From Ruminococcus sp. (GTDB lineage: Bacteria; Bacillota; Clostridia; Oscillospirales; Ruminococcaceae), in contig JAFWWU010000101.1 of the NCBI GenBank assembly GCA_017523285.1, positions 1 through 48,139 on the forward strand: a DNA stretch of 48,139 bases. Direction: 5' to 3'. A program made the position numbers and the translations under genes. Of the stretch, positions 1 to 7,584 are shown piece after piece. The first letter of the stretch is position 1. Every line of letters begins with the position of its first letter. Under the pieces are notes generated by a model that was given only the letters and a program-made list of their open reading frames with translations, made no database searches and was not told the DNA's origin.

Positions 1-185
1 CTGTCAGGTGTACCGTAGTACACTCTTTCCATAAAATACTTCTTGTTTACACGTCCTGAAATTGTCAGGAAACCTTTTTCTTTCAGCTCATCGTTGAGCT
101 TCTGAACAATTTTGTAAGCGTAGGATTTTGAAATTCCGAGAATCTCTGCAACCTTCTCCACTTTCATAAAAGTGTTATTGCTCAT
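1..185 (-). CDS. Excisionase-like small HTH protein (partial, 3' end outside window)
   Basis: The first 61 codons are visible; the gene runs off the left edge. The start ATG (183-185 on the minus strand) has a strong AGGAGGG ribosome site just upstream. The protein opens MSNNTFMKVEKVAEILGISK and continues with a winged helix-turn-helix of the kind found in small excisionase/DNA-binding proteins of Firmicutes integrative elements (KxxEVAxxLGxSKxYAYK, then a GRVxxKYFxERVYYG segment). Such proteins normally sit beside a tyrosine integrase, which would be expected to the left of the window. Its promoter lies inside a triple operator shared with the divergent XRE gene, so it is probably tightly repressed. 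Family placement is from remembered sequence patterns; excisionase activity is inferred. Confidence 0.7.
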   Translation of the reverse strand, partial: MSNNTFMKVEKVAEILGISKSYAYKIVQKLNDELKEKGFLTISGRVNKKYFMERVYYGTPD

Positions 186-208
186 TCGCAACCCTCCTTT
201 CTGTTATA

Positions 209-333
209 TAAACTATTTTGTTTAAGTCTGCATCTCTATTATACTAAACATATTTGTTTACGTCAACCCTTATTGAAAATTTCTTAAACTTTTTTGTTTA
301 AATTATCTTGACTATCTTAAACATATATGCTAT
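209..333. promoter_or_regulatory. Triple palindromic operator between divergent promoters
   Basis: Three sites fit TAAAC-N6-GTTTA exactly: 209-224, 245-260 and 285-300, with centres 36 and 40 bp apart. A fourth, half-conserved site (TAAAC at 318-322) lies in the spacer of the rightward promoter. Site 2 fills the -35/-10 spacer of the leftward promoter and site 1 covers its transcript start region. The arrangement is typical of a repressor controlling both directions; the XRE protein encoded at 497-1024 is the obvious but unproven binder. Confidence 0.75.
238..266 (-). promoter_or_regulatory. Promoter of the excisionase-like gene
   Basis: On the minus strand TTGACG (261-266), a 17-bp spacer and TATAAT (238-243). 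The spacer is occupied by the second TAAAC-N6-GTTTA operator, so a bound protein would block RNA polymerase directly. Confidence 0.75.
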
Positions 334-336
334 AAT
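308..336 (+). promoter_or_regulatory. Promoter of the XRE regulator
   Basis: TTGACT (308-313), 17-bp spacer, TATAAT (331-336). The spacer carries a TAAAC half-site. The transcript would begin near 343 and include a leader of about 150 nt with a large hairpin. Confidence 0.75.
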
Positions 337-369
337 GGGTTTAAAATTATTTACACCCATTTCAAGGTT

Positions 370-426
370 CTGTCAAGTAGGAGAGGGTGGAGATTTTCGA
401 AGAAAATACTACCCGATGCTTGACAG
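370..426 (+). other. Leader hairpin upstream of the XRE gene
   Basis: An outer stem CTGTCAAG (370-377) / CTTGACAG (419-426) encloses GGGT...ACCC and ATTTTC-gaa-GAAAAT stems. There is no run of T after it, so it is not a simple terminator. It lies in the predicted leader of the regulator transcript and could be a processing, attenuation or antisense target structure. Confidence 0.5.
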
Positions 427-496
427 GTTCTTATAATGAGCGTAAAGTGATTATTTTCATTATCATCTGATCATTAACATAACAGGAGTGAAAAAT

Positions 497-1024
497 ATGG
501 CTATCGGCGAAAGAATTAGATTTATCCGCAATCTTCGTGGAATGACACAGAAATGGCTTGGTATGGCTGTTGGCTTTCCAGAGAAAACAGCAGACATCAG
601 ACTTGCACAGTATGAGTCAGGAACAAGAACACCAAAGGCAGAGCTGACAAAGGAAATAGCGAAAACACTTGACGTCTCTCCGGCAGCACTTGATGTTCCG
701 AACATAGAGAGCTATATCGGGCTTATGCACACGCTCTTTGCTCTTGAGGATTTATATGGTTTCCGTATTGATACGCTCAATGATGAAGTATGTATCCGAC
801 TTGATAAGAATAGCGGAATGGAATATCCGCAAATGGTAAAGCTCTTTACAGCGTGGCAGATAGAAGCTGATAAGTTCCGAAATGAAGAAATCACAAAAGA
901 GGAATATGACCGCTGGCGTTATCACTATCCTGAACTTGATACTTCTGGTGAATGGCATAAGATAGGTGTGTCACAGGAGTTGAGTGATATGATAGTTGAA
1001 ACATTAAAGAATGATTCAAATTAA
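497..1024 (+). CDS. XRE-family transcriptional regulator of the integrated element
   Basis: 175 residues. ATG 497 is chosen over the in-frame GTG at 488 because the AGGAG ribosome site (484-488) overlaps that GTG and sits 8 nt before the ATG. Residues about 3-65 form an XRE/Cro-type helix-turn-helix (IGERIRFIRNLRGMTQKWLG; later LAQYESGTRTPK). The remaining 110 residues are an acidic, Trp/Tyr-rich domain seen in regulators of Clostridia conjugative elements. Its promoter faces the excisionase-like promoter across the triple operator, so it probably represses element excision and its own synthesis; that role is inferred from position. Confidence 0.8.
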   Translation: MAIGERIRFIRNLRGMTQKWLGMAVGFPEKTADIRLAQYESGTRTPKAELTKEIAKTLDVSPAALDVPNIESYIGLMHTLFALEDLYGFRIDTLNDEVCIRLDKNSGMEYPQMVKLFTAWQIEADKFRNEEITKEEYDRWRYHYPELDTSGEWHKIGVSQELSDMIVETLKNDSN

Positions 1025-1048
1025 ATAAAATTCATAGAGGGATATATA

Positions 1049-2176
1049 ATGAAAAAATCTGATATTTTTTGGCAAACATACCTAAATCTTGAAAAAGAAG
1101 CACTGGAGGTATCCAAATTTATCTTTTTTACAGATGAAGTGTTAGTAAATAGCAAGGGTGGTGTTATTGCTCAATCATGTAATACACAACTTGAAGCATT
1201 TTCACCTTATATTGCAGATTTATTAGTTCGTTGTTGTGTGCAAATTGAAGCTGTTTCAAAAGAACTATATTTTGACAATGGCGGCACCAAACAGCGAGGA
1301 GATAGTAGTATTTTGTTTGATGAAGATTGCTTGAAACTAATTGATGTTAAGTGGCAGACTCATAAAAAGACAGTTATGGTTGTTTCACCATCTTTTAATT
1401 TCACAAAAGATGAGAATCGTGTTCTCAAGCCATTAAAAGAAGCTCATAAACGACAAGGAACTTATTGGGAAAAAGCTTATCAAGCTGTAAAACATGATAG
1501 ATACGCATCACTACACAAAGGAAATGTAAAAGCCTTTATACATGCATTAGCTGCCCTATATTTGTTGAATATCTACTATCGTAATGATTCATGGATTACA
1601 AAGCATCAAGATATTTCTAAATGTGATTATAGTTTAGGTTCAGCAATTTTCAGCGTTGCTCCACCTTCTGGAGATCAACTGTGGTATGGTAATAATCCAA
1701 TCTGTAGCGAAAGCCCATATGTTGTAAGGTATCGTGATTCAGACTATCGACGCATTGAGGAAATACAACAAAGAGAGAGCCAAGCATTGGATACTTATTG
1801 GAAGGCACAGCCTGAATTGCAGGATCCGGCCTTTGTAGCACAACTACAAATAGCTATTGATGCCGCAAAGAGCAATCCGAGTCAAAGAGTGATGCCAATT
1901 TGGGAACTTGCTAAGTATCGTCTGAATAAACTTATTCCTCAGAGTCTATCACTTGAAGAGAAAAAAGCTATATTGCTAAACAGTGAAGCGTGGAAATGCT
2001 CTATACATCAGCAAAATAAACATCTTACTATAGAAGAAATAACAGAAGATAATATTCAAAACGAAATAGATTCTGCAGCCACTCATTGGGGAATCCATAT
2101 AATGAAAAGATATCAGAAATTAGAGTGGCTTCCGCTTGCTTTAGACGGGGATATTTGCGAGATTTATATTGGCTAA
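1049..2176 (+). CDS. Putative HEPN-like defence or accessory protein carried by the element
   Basis: 375 residues, ATG preceded by AGAGGG at 7 nt. Not confidently recognised. The N-terminal 190 residues look all-helical; a segment near residues 145-185 (YWEKAYQAVKHDRYASL, then GNVKAFIHALAALYLLN) resembles the core of HEPN-type helical proteins found among abortive-infection and toxin families, with KHDR as the possible active-site neighbourhood. Residues about 215-375 form a separate Glu/Gln-rich helical part of unknown nature. No membrane segment or signal peptide. It lies between the element regulator and the guaA junction, where cargo genes are common, and its codons are richer in A/T-ending choices than nearby housekeeping genes. 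An alternative is an unrelated helical protein of unknown role. Confidence 0.45.
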   Translation: MKKSDIFWQTYLNLEKEALEVSKFIFFTDEVLVNSKGGVIAQSCNTQLEAFSPYIADLLVRCCVQIEAVSKELYFDNGGTKQRGDSSILFDEDCLKLIDVKWQTHKKTVMVVSPSFNFTKDENRVLKPLKEAHKRQGTYWEKAYQAVKHDRYASLHKGNVKAFIHALAALYLLNIYYRNDSWITKHQDISKCDYSLGSAIFSVAPPSGDQLWYGNNPICSESPYVVRYRDSDYRRIEEIQQRESQALDTYWKAQPELQDPAFVAQLQIAIDAAKSNPSQRVMPIWELAKYRLNKLIPQSLSLEEKKAILLNSEAWKCSIHQQNKHLTIEEITEDNIQNEIDSAATHWGIHIMKRYQKLEWLPLALDGDICEIYIG

Positions 2177-2188
2177 TTTATAAACAAA

Positions 2189-2228
2189 AAGAGCTATCCG
2201 ATTTAAAATCAGATAGCTCTTAATTTTT
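2189..2228 (+). terminator. Terminator of the element cargo gene
   Basis: Stem AAGAGCTATC (2189-2198) / GATAGCTCTT (2212-2221), with further pairing inside, followed by AATTTTT. It ends the plus-strand transcript just before the guaA junction. Confidence 0.8.
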
Positions 2229-2242
2229 AGAATAATTCAAAT

Positions 2243-2335
2243 GTTGCCAAAACGTTGCCATTTTTCTGTTATGATAACAGAAAATAGCGTAGTTAAGCCA
2301 TTTGCGTGGGGTCTGTTATTATTCCCACTCAATAG
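2243..2335. other. Probable element attachment junction next to guaA
   Basis: Holds two direct repeats GTTGCCA (2243-2249 and 2254-2260) one helical turn apart, as in integrase arm-type sites, then an 11-bp perfect inverted repeat around one base (2262-2272 / 2274-2284), then the guaA stop codon (2319-2321). The 3' end of guaA is a known integration target for integrative elements. The matching second junction would lie left of the window, so the exact crossover cannot be placed. Confidence 0.5.
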
Positions 2336-3296
2336 TACCAACAGGCTTTGGAGTGAGGTCATAGAGAACACGATTGATGCCTTCTACTTCAGAAGTGATA
2401 CGAGCAGTAATTGTATGAAGGAGTGCATAAGGGATTTCTTCAATAGTAGCAGACATAGCATCAGTAGTATTTACGGCACGGATAATTGCAGGCCATCCTT
2501 CGTAACGCTTGTCATTTTTTACGCCAACGCTCTTCATATCAGGAACTGCAATAAAATACTGCCAAACTGTATTGTTAAGACCATTTTTCTCAAATTCTTC
2601 ACGGAGTATAGCGTCAGCTTCACGGAGTGCATTAAGTCTGTCGCGAGTGATAGCACCAAGACAACGAACACCAAGACCTGGACCAGGGAATGGCTGACGG
2701 TCAACCATAGATGCAGGAAGTCCGAGAGCCTTACCTACAACACGAACTTCATCCTTGAAAAGTAAACGAACAGGCTCAACGAGTTCAAACTGCATATCTT
2801 CAGGAAGTCCGCCTACGTTATGATGAGCCTTTACGCCATCGCTTTCAAGAATATCAGGATAAATTGTACCCTGAGCGAGGAAAGAAATTCCTTCAAGCTT
2901 GCTTGCTTCTTCGTCAAACACCTTGATGAATTCTCCGCCTATAATTTTACGCTTTGTTTCAGGAGCTTCAACACCCTTGAGTAAATCAAGGAAACGGTCA
3001 GTAGCGTCAATATATATAAGATTTGCGTCGAGCTGGTTGCGGAATACTTCAATAACTTGTTCGCTTTCACCTTTACGCATAAGCCCGTGATTTACATGAA
3101 CACAAACGAGCTGTTTCCCGATAGCCTTAATTAAAAGTGCGGCAACAACAGAGCTGTCTACACCACCGGAGAGAGCGAGGAGTACCTTTTTATCTCCAAC
3201 CTGAGCACGTACTTCGGCAATTTGTTCTTCAATGAATTTTTCTGCAAGTTCAGCAGTGGTAATTCTTGCCATTGAATCCGGTCTTACATTATTCAT
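2319..3296 (-). CDS. guaA: GMP synthase, ATP-pyrophosphatase subunit without glutaminase domain
   Basis: Amination of XMP to GMP in purine synthesis. 325 residues from ATG 3296, which follows AAGGAG by 8 nt; a longer reading from 3326 lacks a ribosome site. The protein starts directly with the ATP-pyrophosphatase domain (P-loop LLALSGGVDSS near residue 40) and ends with the GMP-synthase dimerisation domain (FPGPGLGVR; C-terminus KPVGTIEWE). Ordinary bacterial GuaA is about 510-525 residues because a class I glutamine amidotransferase domain precedes this part; here it is absent. The promoter directly upstream argues that the gene is not simply truncated. A separate amidotransferase subunit, as in archaea, or ammonia use is implied. 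Confidence 0.9.
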   Translation of the reverse strand: MNNVRPDSMARITTAELAEKFIEEQIAEVRAQVGDKKVLLALSGGVDSSVVAALLIKAIGKQLVCVHVNHGLMRKGESEQVIEVFRNQLDANLIYIDATDRFLDLLKGVEAPETKRKIIGGEFIKVFDEEASKLEGISFLAQGTIYPDILESDGVKAHHNVGGLPEDMQFELVEPVRLLFKDEVRVVGKALGLPASMVDRQPFPGPGLGVRCLGAITRDRLNALREADAILREEFEKNGLNNTVWQYFIAVPDMKSVGVKNDKRYEGWPAIIRAVNTTDAMSATIEEIPYALLHTITARITSEVEGINRVLYDLTPKPVGTIEWE

Positions 3297-3357
3297 ATTG
3301 TACACTCCTTGGTGATACCGTTTCATTTGTTCGGTACCTGAAAATTTTTATATAAGT

Positions 3358-3386
3358 ATTATATCACAAAAACACTGATTTTTCAA
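3358..3386 (-). promoter_or_regulatory. guaA promoter
   Basis: Minus strand TTGAAA (3381-3386), 17-bp spacer, TATAAT (3358-3363). It leaves a leader of about 55 nt before ATG 3296, too short for a purine riboswitch. Confidence 0.75.
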
Positions 3387-3455
3387 TATATTTTTTTTAT
3401 GATGAAAAACAAAATATTTTATCAGTTTTTTTATGATTTTAGTTGATTTGCGTGA

Positions 3456-4157
3456 TTAATACGCAGTTTCGACTAAAAAACTGATTATATATATAATTAC
3501 AAGGTGAACGGGATAATAAATATAAAACAGATATTTCATATTCATTTTGCCTCGTTTACCATTGTAAAGAGCAAGCGGAATAAGAGTAATTAGTGAAAAC
3601 CACTGGTTTCCACCGTTATTTATGGCAAGTAAAACAAGACCGACAGCCATAAATATAAGCTTTTGCGTGTTTGTTTTTGCTGCATAGACATAAAGTGGCA
3701 GTAATACACCGAAAAATCCGTAGTCTATTTCATAATCAGTATTATTAAGAATATCCGGCAGACACGAACATATAAAATATACAGTGGCAAAGCATACCGC
3801 AAATAATGCAGATGAGAAAAAATCTCTTTTATTGCACATATAATCGAATGTGTAAATCAGACATATTCCAAGCGAAAACGTAACAAATACACATTGATAA
3901 AGCGATTTCATTGCTATGAAATAAACTATCTGCAATATAAGTGCCATTCCTGCCATCAACAGCAGGTATTTTCTGCGGTTTTTGGTGTATCTGCATCCTT
4001 CTGCAATCATAAATGCAAAAATCGGAAATGCTAATCTTCCGATAATACGGAGAATTTGCAATTGCGGAAGAAGCTGAACTCCGATATGGTCGATAGTCAT
4101 AGAAATCAGAGCAAGAATTTTGAGCTGATTTCCTGTGAGAAAAGAGCGGTTATTCAT
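3456..4157 (-). CDS. TraX-like multi-spanning membrane protein
   Basis: 233 residues with about eight hydrophobic segments. Characteristic TraX-family pieces are IGRLAFPIFAFMIAEGCRYT near residues 40-60 and the C-terminal pattern ALYNGKRG ... KYLFYIYYPVHLVIIYII. TraX was first described as the F-pilin N-acetyltransferase, but chromosomal homologues in Firmicutes have no known pilin substrate; a role as an integral-membrane acyltransferase is only family-based inference. It is the last gene of the operon, beginning 2 nt after tcdA ends, so translation is probably coupled. It is not part of a conjugation cluster. Confidence 0.8.
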   Translation of the reverse strand: MNNRSFLTGNQLKILALISMTIDHIGVQLLPQLQILRIIGRLAFPIFAFMIAEGCRYTKNRRKYLLLMAGMALILQIVYFIAMKSLYQCVFVTFSLGICLIYTFDYMCNKRDFFSSALFAVCFATVYFICSCLPDILNNTDYEIDYGFFGVLLPLYVYAAKTNTQKLIFMAVGLVLLAINNGGNQWFSLITLIPLALYNGKRGKMNMKYLFYIYYPVHLVIIYIISFLVETAY

Positions 4158-4159
4158 AC

Positions 4160-4870
4160 TTACTTATTATCCTTTAAAGCTATGTCGTTGATAATTCTGC
4201 CTGCCATAATAAGTCCTGCAACAGACGGAACATATGAAACACTCCCGATAGTTTTTCTTTTTCCGCTTTCTTCATCGCTTATAGCCTTATGAGCAACGGG
4301 CTTTTCAGTAGAATATACAACAGTATGATGATTTATTCCTCTTTTTCTAAGCTCAGTTCTTATGATTTTGGCAAGCGGACACATTTCTGTTTTGCTGATA
4401 TCTGTAACTACAAGTTTTGTCGGGTCAAGCTTGTTTCCCGTACCCATACTTGAAATAATCGGAATATTAAGTTTTATTGCATTTTCAATAAGATTAAGCT
4501 TAGACGTTACGCTGTCGATAGCGTCAGCAATATAGTCAAATTCATCAAGCGGAAATTCATTTCCTGTATAAAAACAGCTGTGCAATGTAACATTGCAGTT
4601 CGGATTTATATCAAGTATTCTCGCTTTTGCTGCTTCTGTTTTAAGCATACCTACAGTTGATTGAAGTGCAATTATCTGACGATTGATATTTGTTACATTA
4701 ACAGTATCATTGTCTATAAGAGTGATATTGCCTATTCCGCTTCTTGCAAGAGCTTCGGCAGTATATGAGCCTACACCGCCGACTCCGAATACAGCAACTG
4801 AGCTGTTTTTCAGCCTTGATATACCCTCAGCACCCAGAAGAAGCTCTGTTCTCGAAAATTCATTTATCAT
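4160..4870 (-). CDS. tcdA: tRNA threonylcarbamoyladenosine dehydratase (TcdA/CsdL family)
   Basis: 236 residues, an E1/ThiF/MoeB-type ATP-dependent enzyme that cyclises t6A37 of ANN-decoding tRNAs. It begins MINEFSRTELLLGAEGISRL, followed by the nucleotide-binding loop VFGVGGVGSYTAEALARSG, the acidic strand IDNDTVNVTNINRQ, and DAIDSVTSKLNLI. A CPLAK motif holds the conserved cysteine region and the C-terminal part carries GSVSYVPSVAGL, all as in TcdA rather than in ThiF or MoeB; there are no CxxC zinc pairs. The gene starts 3 nt after rodA ends and leads directly into the TraX-like gene. Confidence 0.9.
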   Translation of the reverse strand: MINEFSRTELLLGAEGISRLKNSSVAVFGVGGVGSYTAEALARSGIGNITLIDNDTVNVTNINRQIIALQSTVGMLKTEAAKARILDINPNCNVTLHSCFYTGNEFPLDEFDYIADAIDSVTSKLNLIENAIKLNIPIISSMGTGNKLDPTKLVVTDISKTEMCPLAKIIRTELRKRGINHHTVVYSTEKPVAHKAISDEESGKRKTIGSVSYVPSVAGLIMAGRIINDIALKDNK

Positions 4871-4873
4871 CTG

Positions 4874-6019
4874 TTATTCCTCTTCATCGTAGAAAACATT
4901 ATACTTTTTGCTGTTATGAGTATAAGTGCTGAGAACTAATCCGATTGCTACATACATACTCAGCATAGCTGTACCGCCTGCACTGAGGAAGGGCAAAGGT
5001 ACGCCGATAACAGGCATTACCTTTAATACCATGCCGATATTCATAATGCAGTGAGCAAGCATTAATCCGAATGTTCCCATGCAGATGAATTTTCCGAGAT
5101 TATCCTTAGTCGCACGACTGTCGGCGAGAATTTTAAGGCAAAGATAAGCTAAAATTGCAATAAGACCGATTGCCCCGACAAATCCGAAAACCTGTCCCGC
5201 ATAAGCAAGGATAAAGTCGTTGTGGATTTCAGGAACTGAAATGTATTTTTCTTCCTTATTGAAAAGACCGATTCCAAGAACTTTTCCGTTATTTAGTGCA
5301 GCAAGTCCGAGATTCTGCTGATATTCAAGTCCCTCAGGGTCAGTGCCAGGGTGCAGAAGCACCTCAATACGTCTTTTATGGTCATATCCGAGAACAAAAT
5401 TCCATGCAAGAAAGAGTACTGCGGCAAGAATAAACGGAGCAGCAGCAAGATATTTCCATGAAATATCTGCTGACACTATCATACATACAAAAATAAAAAC
5501 GAATACAATAGCAGTACCATAGTCGCCCTGTAAGCCGATAAGTGCTATCGGAAGCAGTCCGTGCAGACATAGCAGAGCCATATAAAGCGGCTTGTTCATA
5601 TTTTCCTCAACCTTTGAAAGATGATACGAAAAGCTGAGTATAAACGCAAGTTTAAGCACTTCAGAAGGCTGAAACTGGATAAAACCGAGGTTAAGCCAAG
5701 CCTGGTCATCGGCACGTTGATGTCCTAGACTTGTAAATGTAAGAAATACGAGAAAAAGCGCTATCGGAGCGTAAAGAAACCATAGCTTTGCAAGCTTTTT
5801 GTAGTCTATCATCGAAATTACAATTGCCACGAAAATGCCAAGTGCGGCAGAAATCATCTGGGTTTTATAATAGCTTGCGCCTACTTTTTCAAGCACCTTG
5901 TTTGCGTGTATGGAATAAATCAGAATAACGCTGATAATTGAGCAGACCAGAACTGCAAGGAGCAGTCCGTAATCAAGGCGTCTGTTCTGTTTTATCAGAT
6001 CTTTGAAAACAGATTTCAT
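4874..6019 (-). CDS. rodA: SEDS peptidoglycan polymerase RodA
   Basis: 381 residues, about ten membrane segments, FtsW/RodA/SpoVE family. It polymerises lipid II into glycan strands for side-wall elongation with a class B penicillin-binding protein. Visible SEDS marks are FQPSEVLKLAFIL, the catalytic-loop region GLQGDYGTAIV, the extracellular loop PEIHNDFILAYAGQVFGF and VIGVPLPFLSAGGTAMLS near the C-terminus. Length fits RodA. It lies 18 nt downstream of yifB and immediately before tcdA. Choice of RodA over FtsW is from overall pattern and from the absence of division genes nearby. Confidence 0.88.
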   Translation of the reverse strand: MKSVFKDLIKQNRRLDYGLLLAVLVCSIISVILIYSIHANKVLEKVGASYYKTQMISAALGIFVAIVISMIDYKKLAKLWFLYAPIALFLVFLTFTSLGHQRADDQAWLNLGFIQFQPSEVLKLAFILSFSYHLSKVEENMNKPLYMALLCLHGLLPIALIGLQGDYGTAIVFVFIFVCMIVSADISWKYLAAAPFILAAVLFLAWNFVLGYDHKRRIEVLLHPGTDPEGLEYQQNLGLAALNNGKVLGIGLFNKEEKYISVPEIHNDFILAYAGQVFGFVGAIGLIAILAYLCLKILADSRATKDNLGKFICMGTFGLMLAHCIMNIGMVLKVMPVIGVPLPFLSAGGTAMLSMYVAIGLVLSTYTHNSKKYNVFYDEEE

Positions 6020-6037
6020 TTTTACCTTCCTTAATGT

Positions 6038-7564
6038 TTATTCAGACCAGTATTTGCGGTCAAGACTTCTGTATTGTGCGGCAGCGGCAATATGTCGCTT
6101 ATTGATAACCTCTACGTTGTCAAGATCGGCGATTGTACGGGCAACCTTCATAATCCTGTCGTATGCTCTTGCACTTAGTCCGAGCTTATCGAAAACATTT
6201 TTCATTAATGCCTTTGCATTATCGTCCATAGGGCAGAATTCCTGAAGCTTATCTGCTGTAATGAGAGCGTTGCAGGTAGTGCGTGTGTTTTTGAAACGCT
6301 CTGTTTGTATTGCTCTTGCCGCTTGCACTCTTTTGCGTATTTCAAGAGAAGTTTCTTCCTTTTTTTCAGAAGAAATATCATCAAATTCAACGGGAGCAAC
6401 TTCTATATGCAAATCAAAGCGGTCAAGAAGCGGTCCTGAAATTTTTGAAAGATAATTCTTAACCTGTCTTTTATCGCAGGTGCATTTTCTTTTCGGATGT
6501 CCGTAATATCCGCATTGACACGGATTCATTGCACCTATGAGCATTATCGAGCATGGATATGTTATTGTGCCTGCCGAGCGTGATATTGTAACCTGTCTGT
6601 CCTCAAGCGGCTGACGCATTATTTCGAGAGTACGTCTATCGAATTCTGCAAGCTCATCAAGAAAAAGCAATCCGTTGTGTGCAAGAGAAATTTCGCCGGG
6701 GTGGGGGATAGTACCTCCGCCTGCAAGTCCTGCCGAAGAAATAGTGTGATGTGGTGAACGGAAAGGCCGTTTTGTGATTAGCGGAGTATTTCTGTTGAGA
6801 AGTCCTGAAATAGAATGTATATTTGTAGTTTCGAGTGATTCCTCAAACGTAAGCTGTGGAAGAATAGACGGCATACGTTTTGCGAGCATACTTTTACCGC
6901 TTCCCGGAGAGCCGATAAGCAGTGCATTATGACCGCCTGCCGCCGCAATTTCAAGAGCTTTTTTAGCCGTCTGCTGTCCTTTTACATCTGAAAAATCAAG
7001 TATTTCATTATATTCGGCTTCTGATGGGGTGTAAAGCGGAGTCTGTTCAATCATAGCGTCACCGCAGAGGTGATCTATAAGCTGTGTTCCCGAGGTTACA
7101 CCGTAAATCTCTATTCCGTCAACAACCGAAGCTTCAAAAGCGTTATCAGCAGGAACAAAAACGGATTTTATTCCGTTTTCCCTTGCTTTAAGCACCATAG
7201 GGAGAACACCGTTTATCGCTCTTACATCACCATTGAGTGAAACCTCACCGATGAAGCAGCAATCGTCAAGGTCACGTCTTATAATTCCCATAGCTTTAAC
7301 TATTGCTACAAATATAGCAAGGTCGTGAACAGAGCCGCTTTTTTTCGTATCGGCAGGAGCTAAATTAATCATAACCGAGGCAGTAGGAAATTCAATAGAG
7401 CATGCTCTGAGTGCCGCACGTATTCTGTCACGACTTTCTTTTACAACAGTATCGGGCAGACCGACAATATCAAACTGCGGATTGCCTCTGCTTATATCTA
7501 TTTCAACATCTACAAGAAAAGAATTAAGCCCGAACAGTCCGAGACTTTCTACCTTTGCAAACAT
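6038..7564 (-). CDS. yifB: YifB/ComM-family Mg-chelatase-like AAA+ ATPase
   Basis: 508 residues, normal for the family. The N-terminal ChlI-like domain (residues 20-140, e.g. FDIVGLPDTVVKESRDRIRAA) is followed by the AAA+ Mg-chelatase domain with Walker A GSPGSGKSMLAKRM near residue 215, Walker B LLFLDELAEF, and a zinc-type CQCGYYGHPKRKCTC cluster, then a helical C-terminal domain. ComM in Gram-negative competence is a branch-migration helicase; in Firmicutes the role is less clear and DNA processing is assumed. In the operon it sits 20 nt after the upstream membrane-protein gene and 18 nt before rodA. Confidence 0.92.
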   Translation of the reverse strand: MFAKVESLGLFGLNSFLVDVEIDISRGNPQFDIVGLPDTVVKESRDRIRAALRACSIEFPTASVMINLAPADTKKSGSVHDLAIFVAIVKAMGIIRRDLDDCCFIGEVSLNGDVRAINGVLPMVLKARENGIKSVFVPADNAFEASVVDGIEIYGVTSGTQLIDHLCGDAMIEQTPLYTPSEAEYNEILDFSDVKGQQTAKKALEIAAAGGHNALLIGSPGSGKSMLAKRMPSILPQLTFEESLETTNIHSISGLLNRNTPLITKRPFRSPHHTISSAGLAGGGTIPHPGEISLAHNGLLFLDELAEFDRRTLEIMRQPLEDRQVTISRSAGTITYPCSIMLIGAMNPCQCGYYGHPKRKCTCDKRQVKNYLSKISGPLLDRFDLHIEVAPVEFDDISSEKKEETSLEIRKRVQAARAIQTERFKNTRTTCNALITADKLQEFCPMDDNAKALMKNVFDKLGLSARAYDRIMKVARTIADLDNVEVINKRHIAAAAQYRSLDRKYWSE

Positions 7565-7584
7565 ATAAATGCCTCCCTTATGCG

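Noticed and set aside
2241-2765. Plus-strand reading frame across the guaA 3' end
   Set aside because: It is a shadow of guaA with no ribosome site and no domain pattern.
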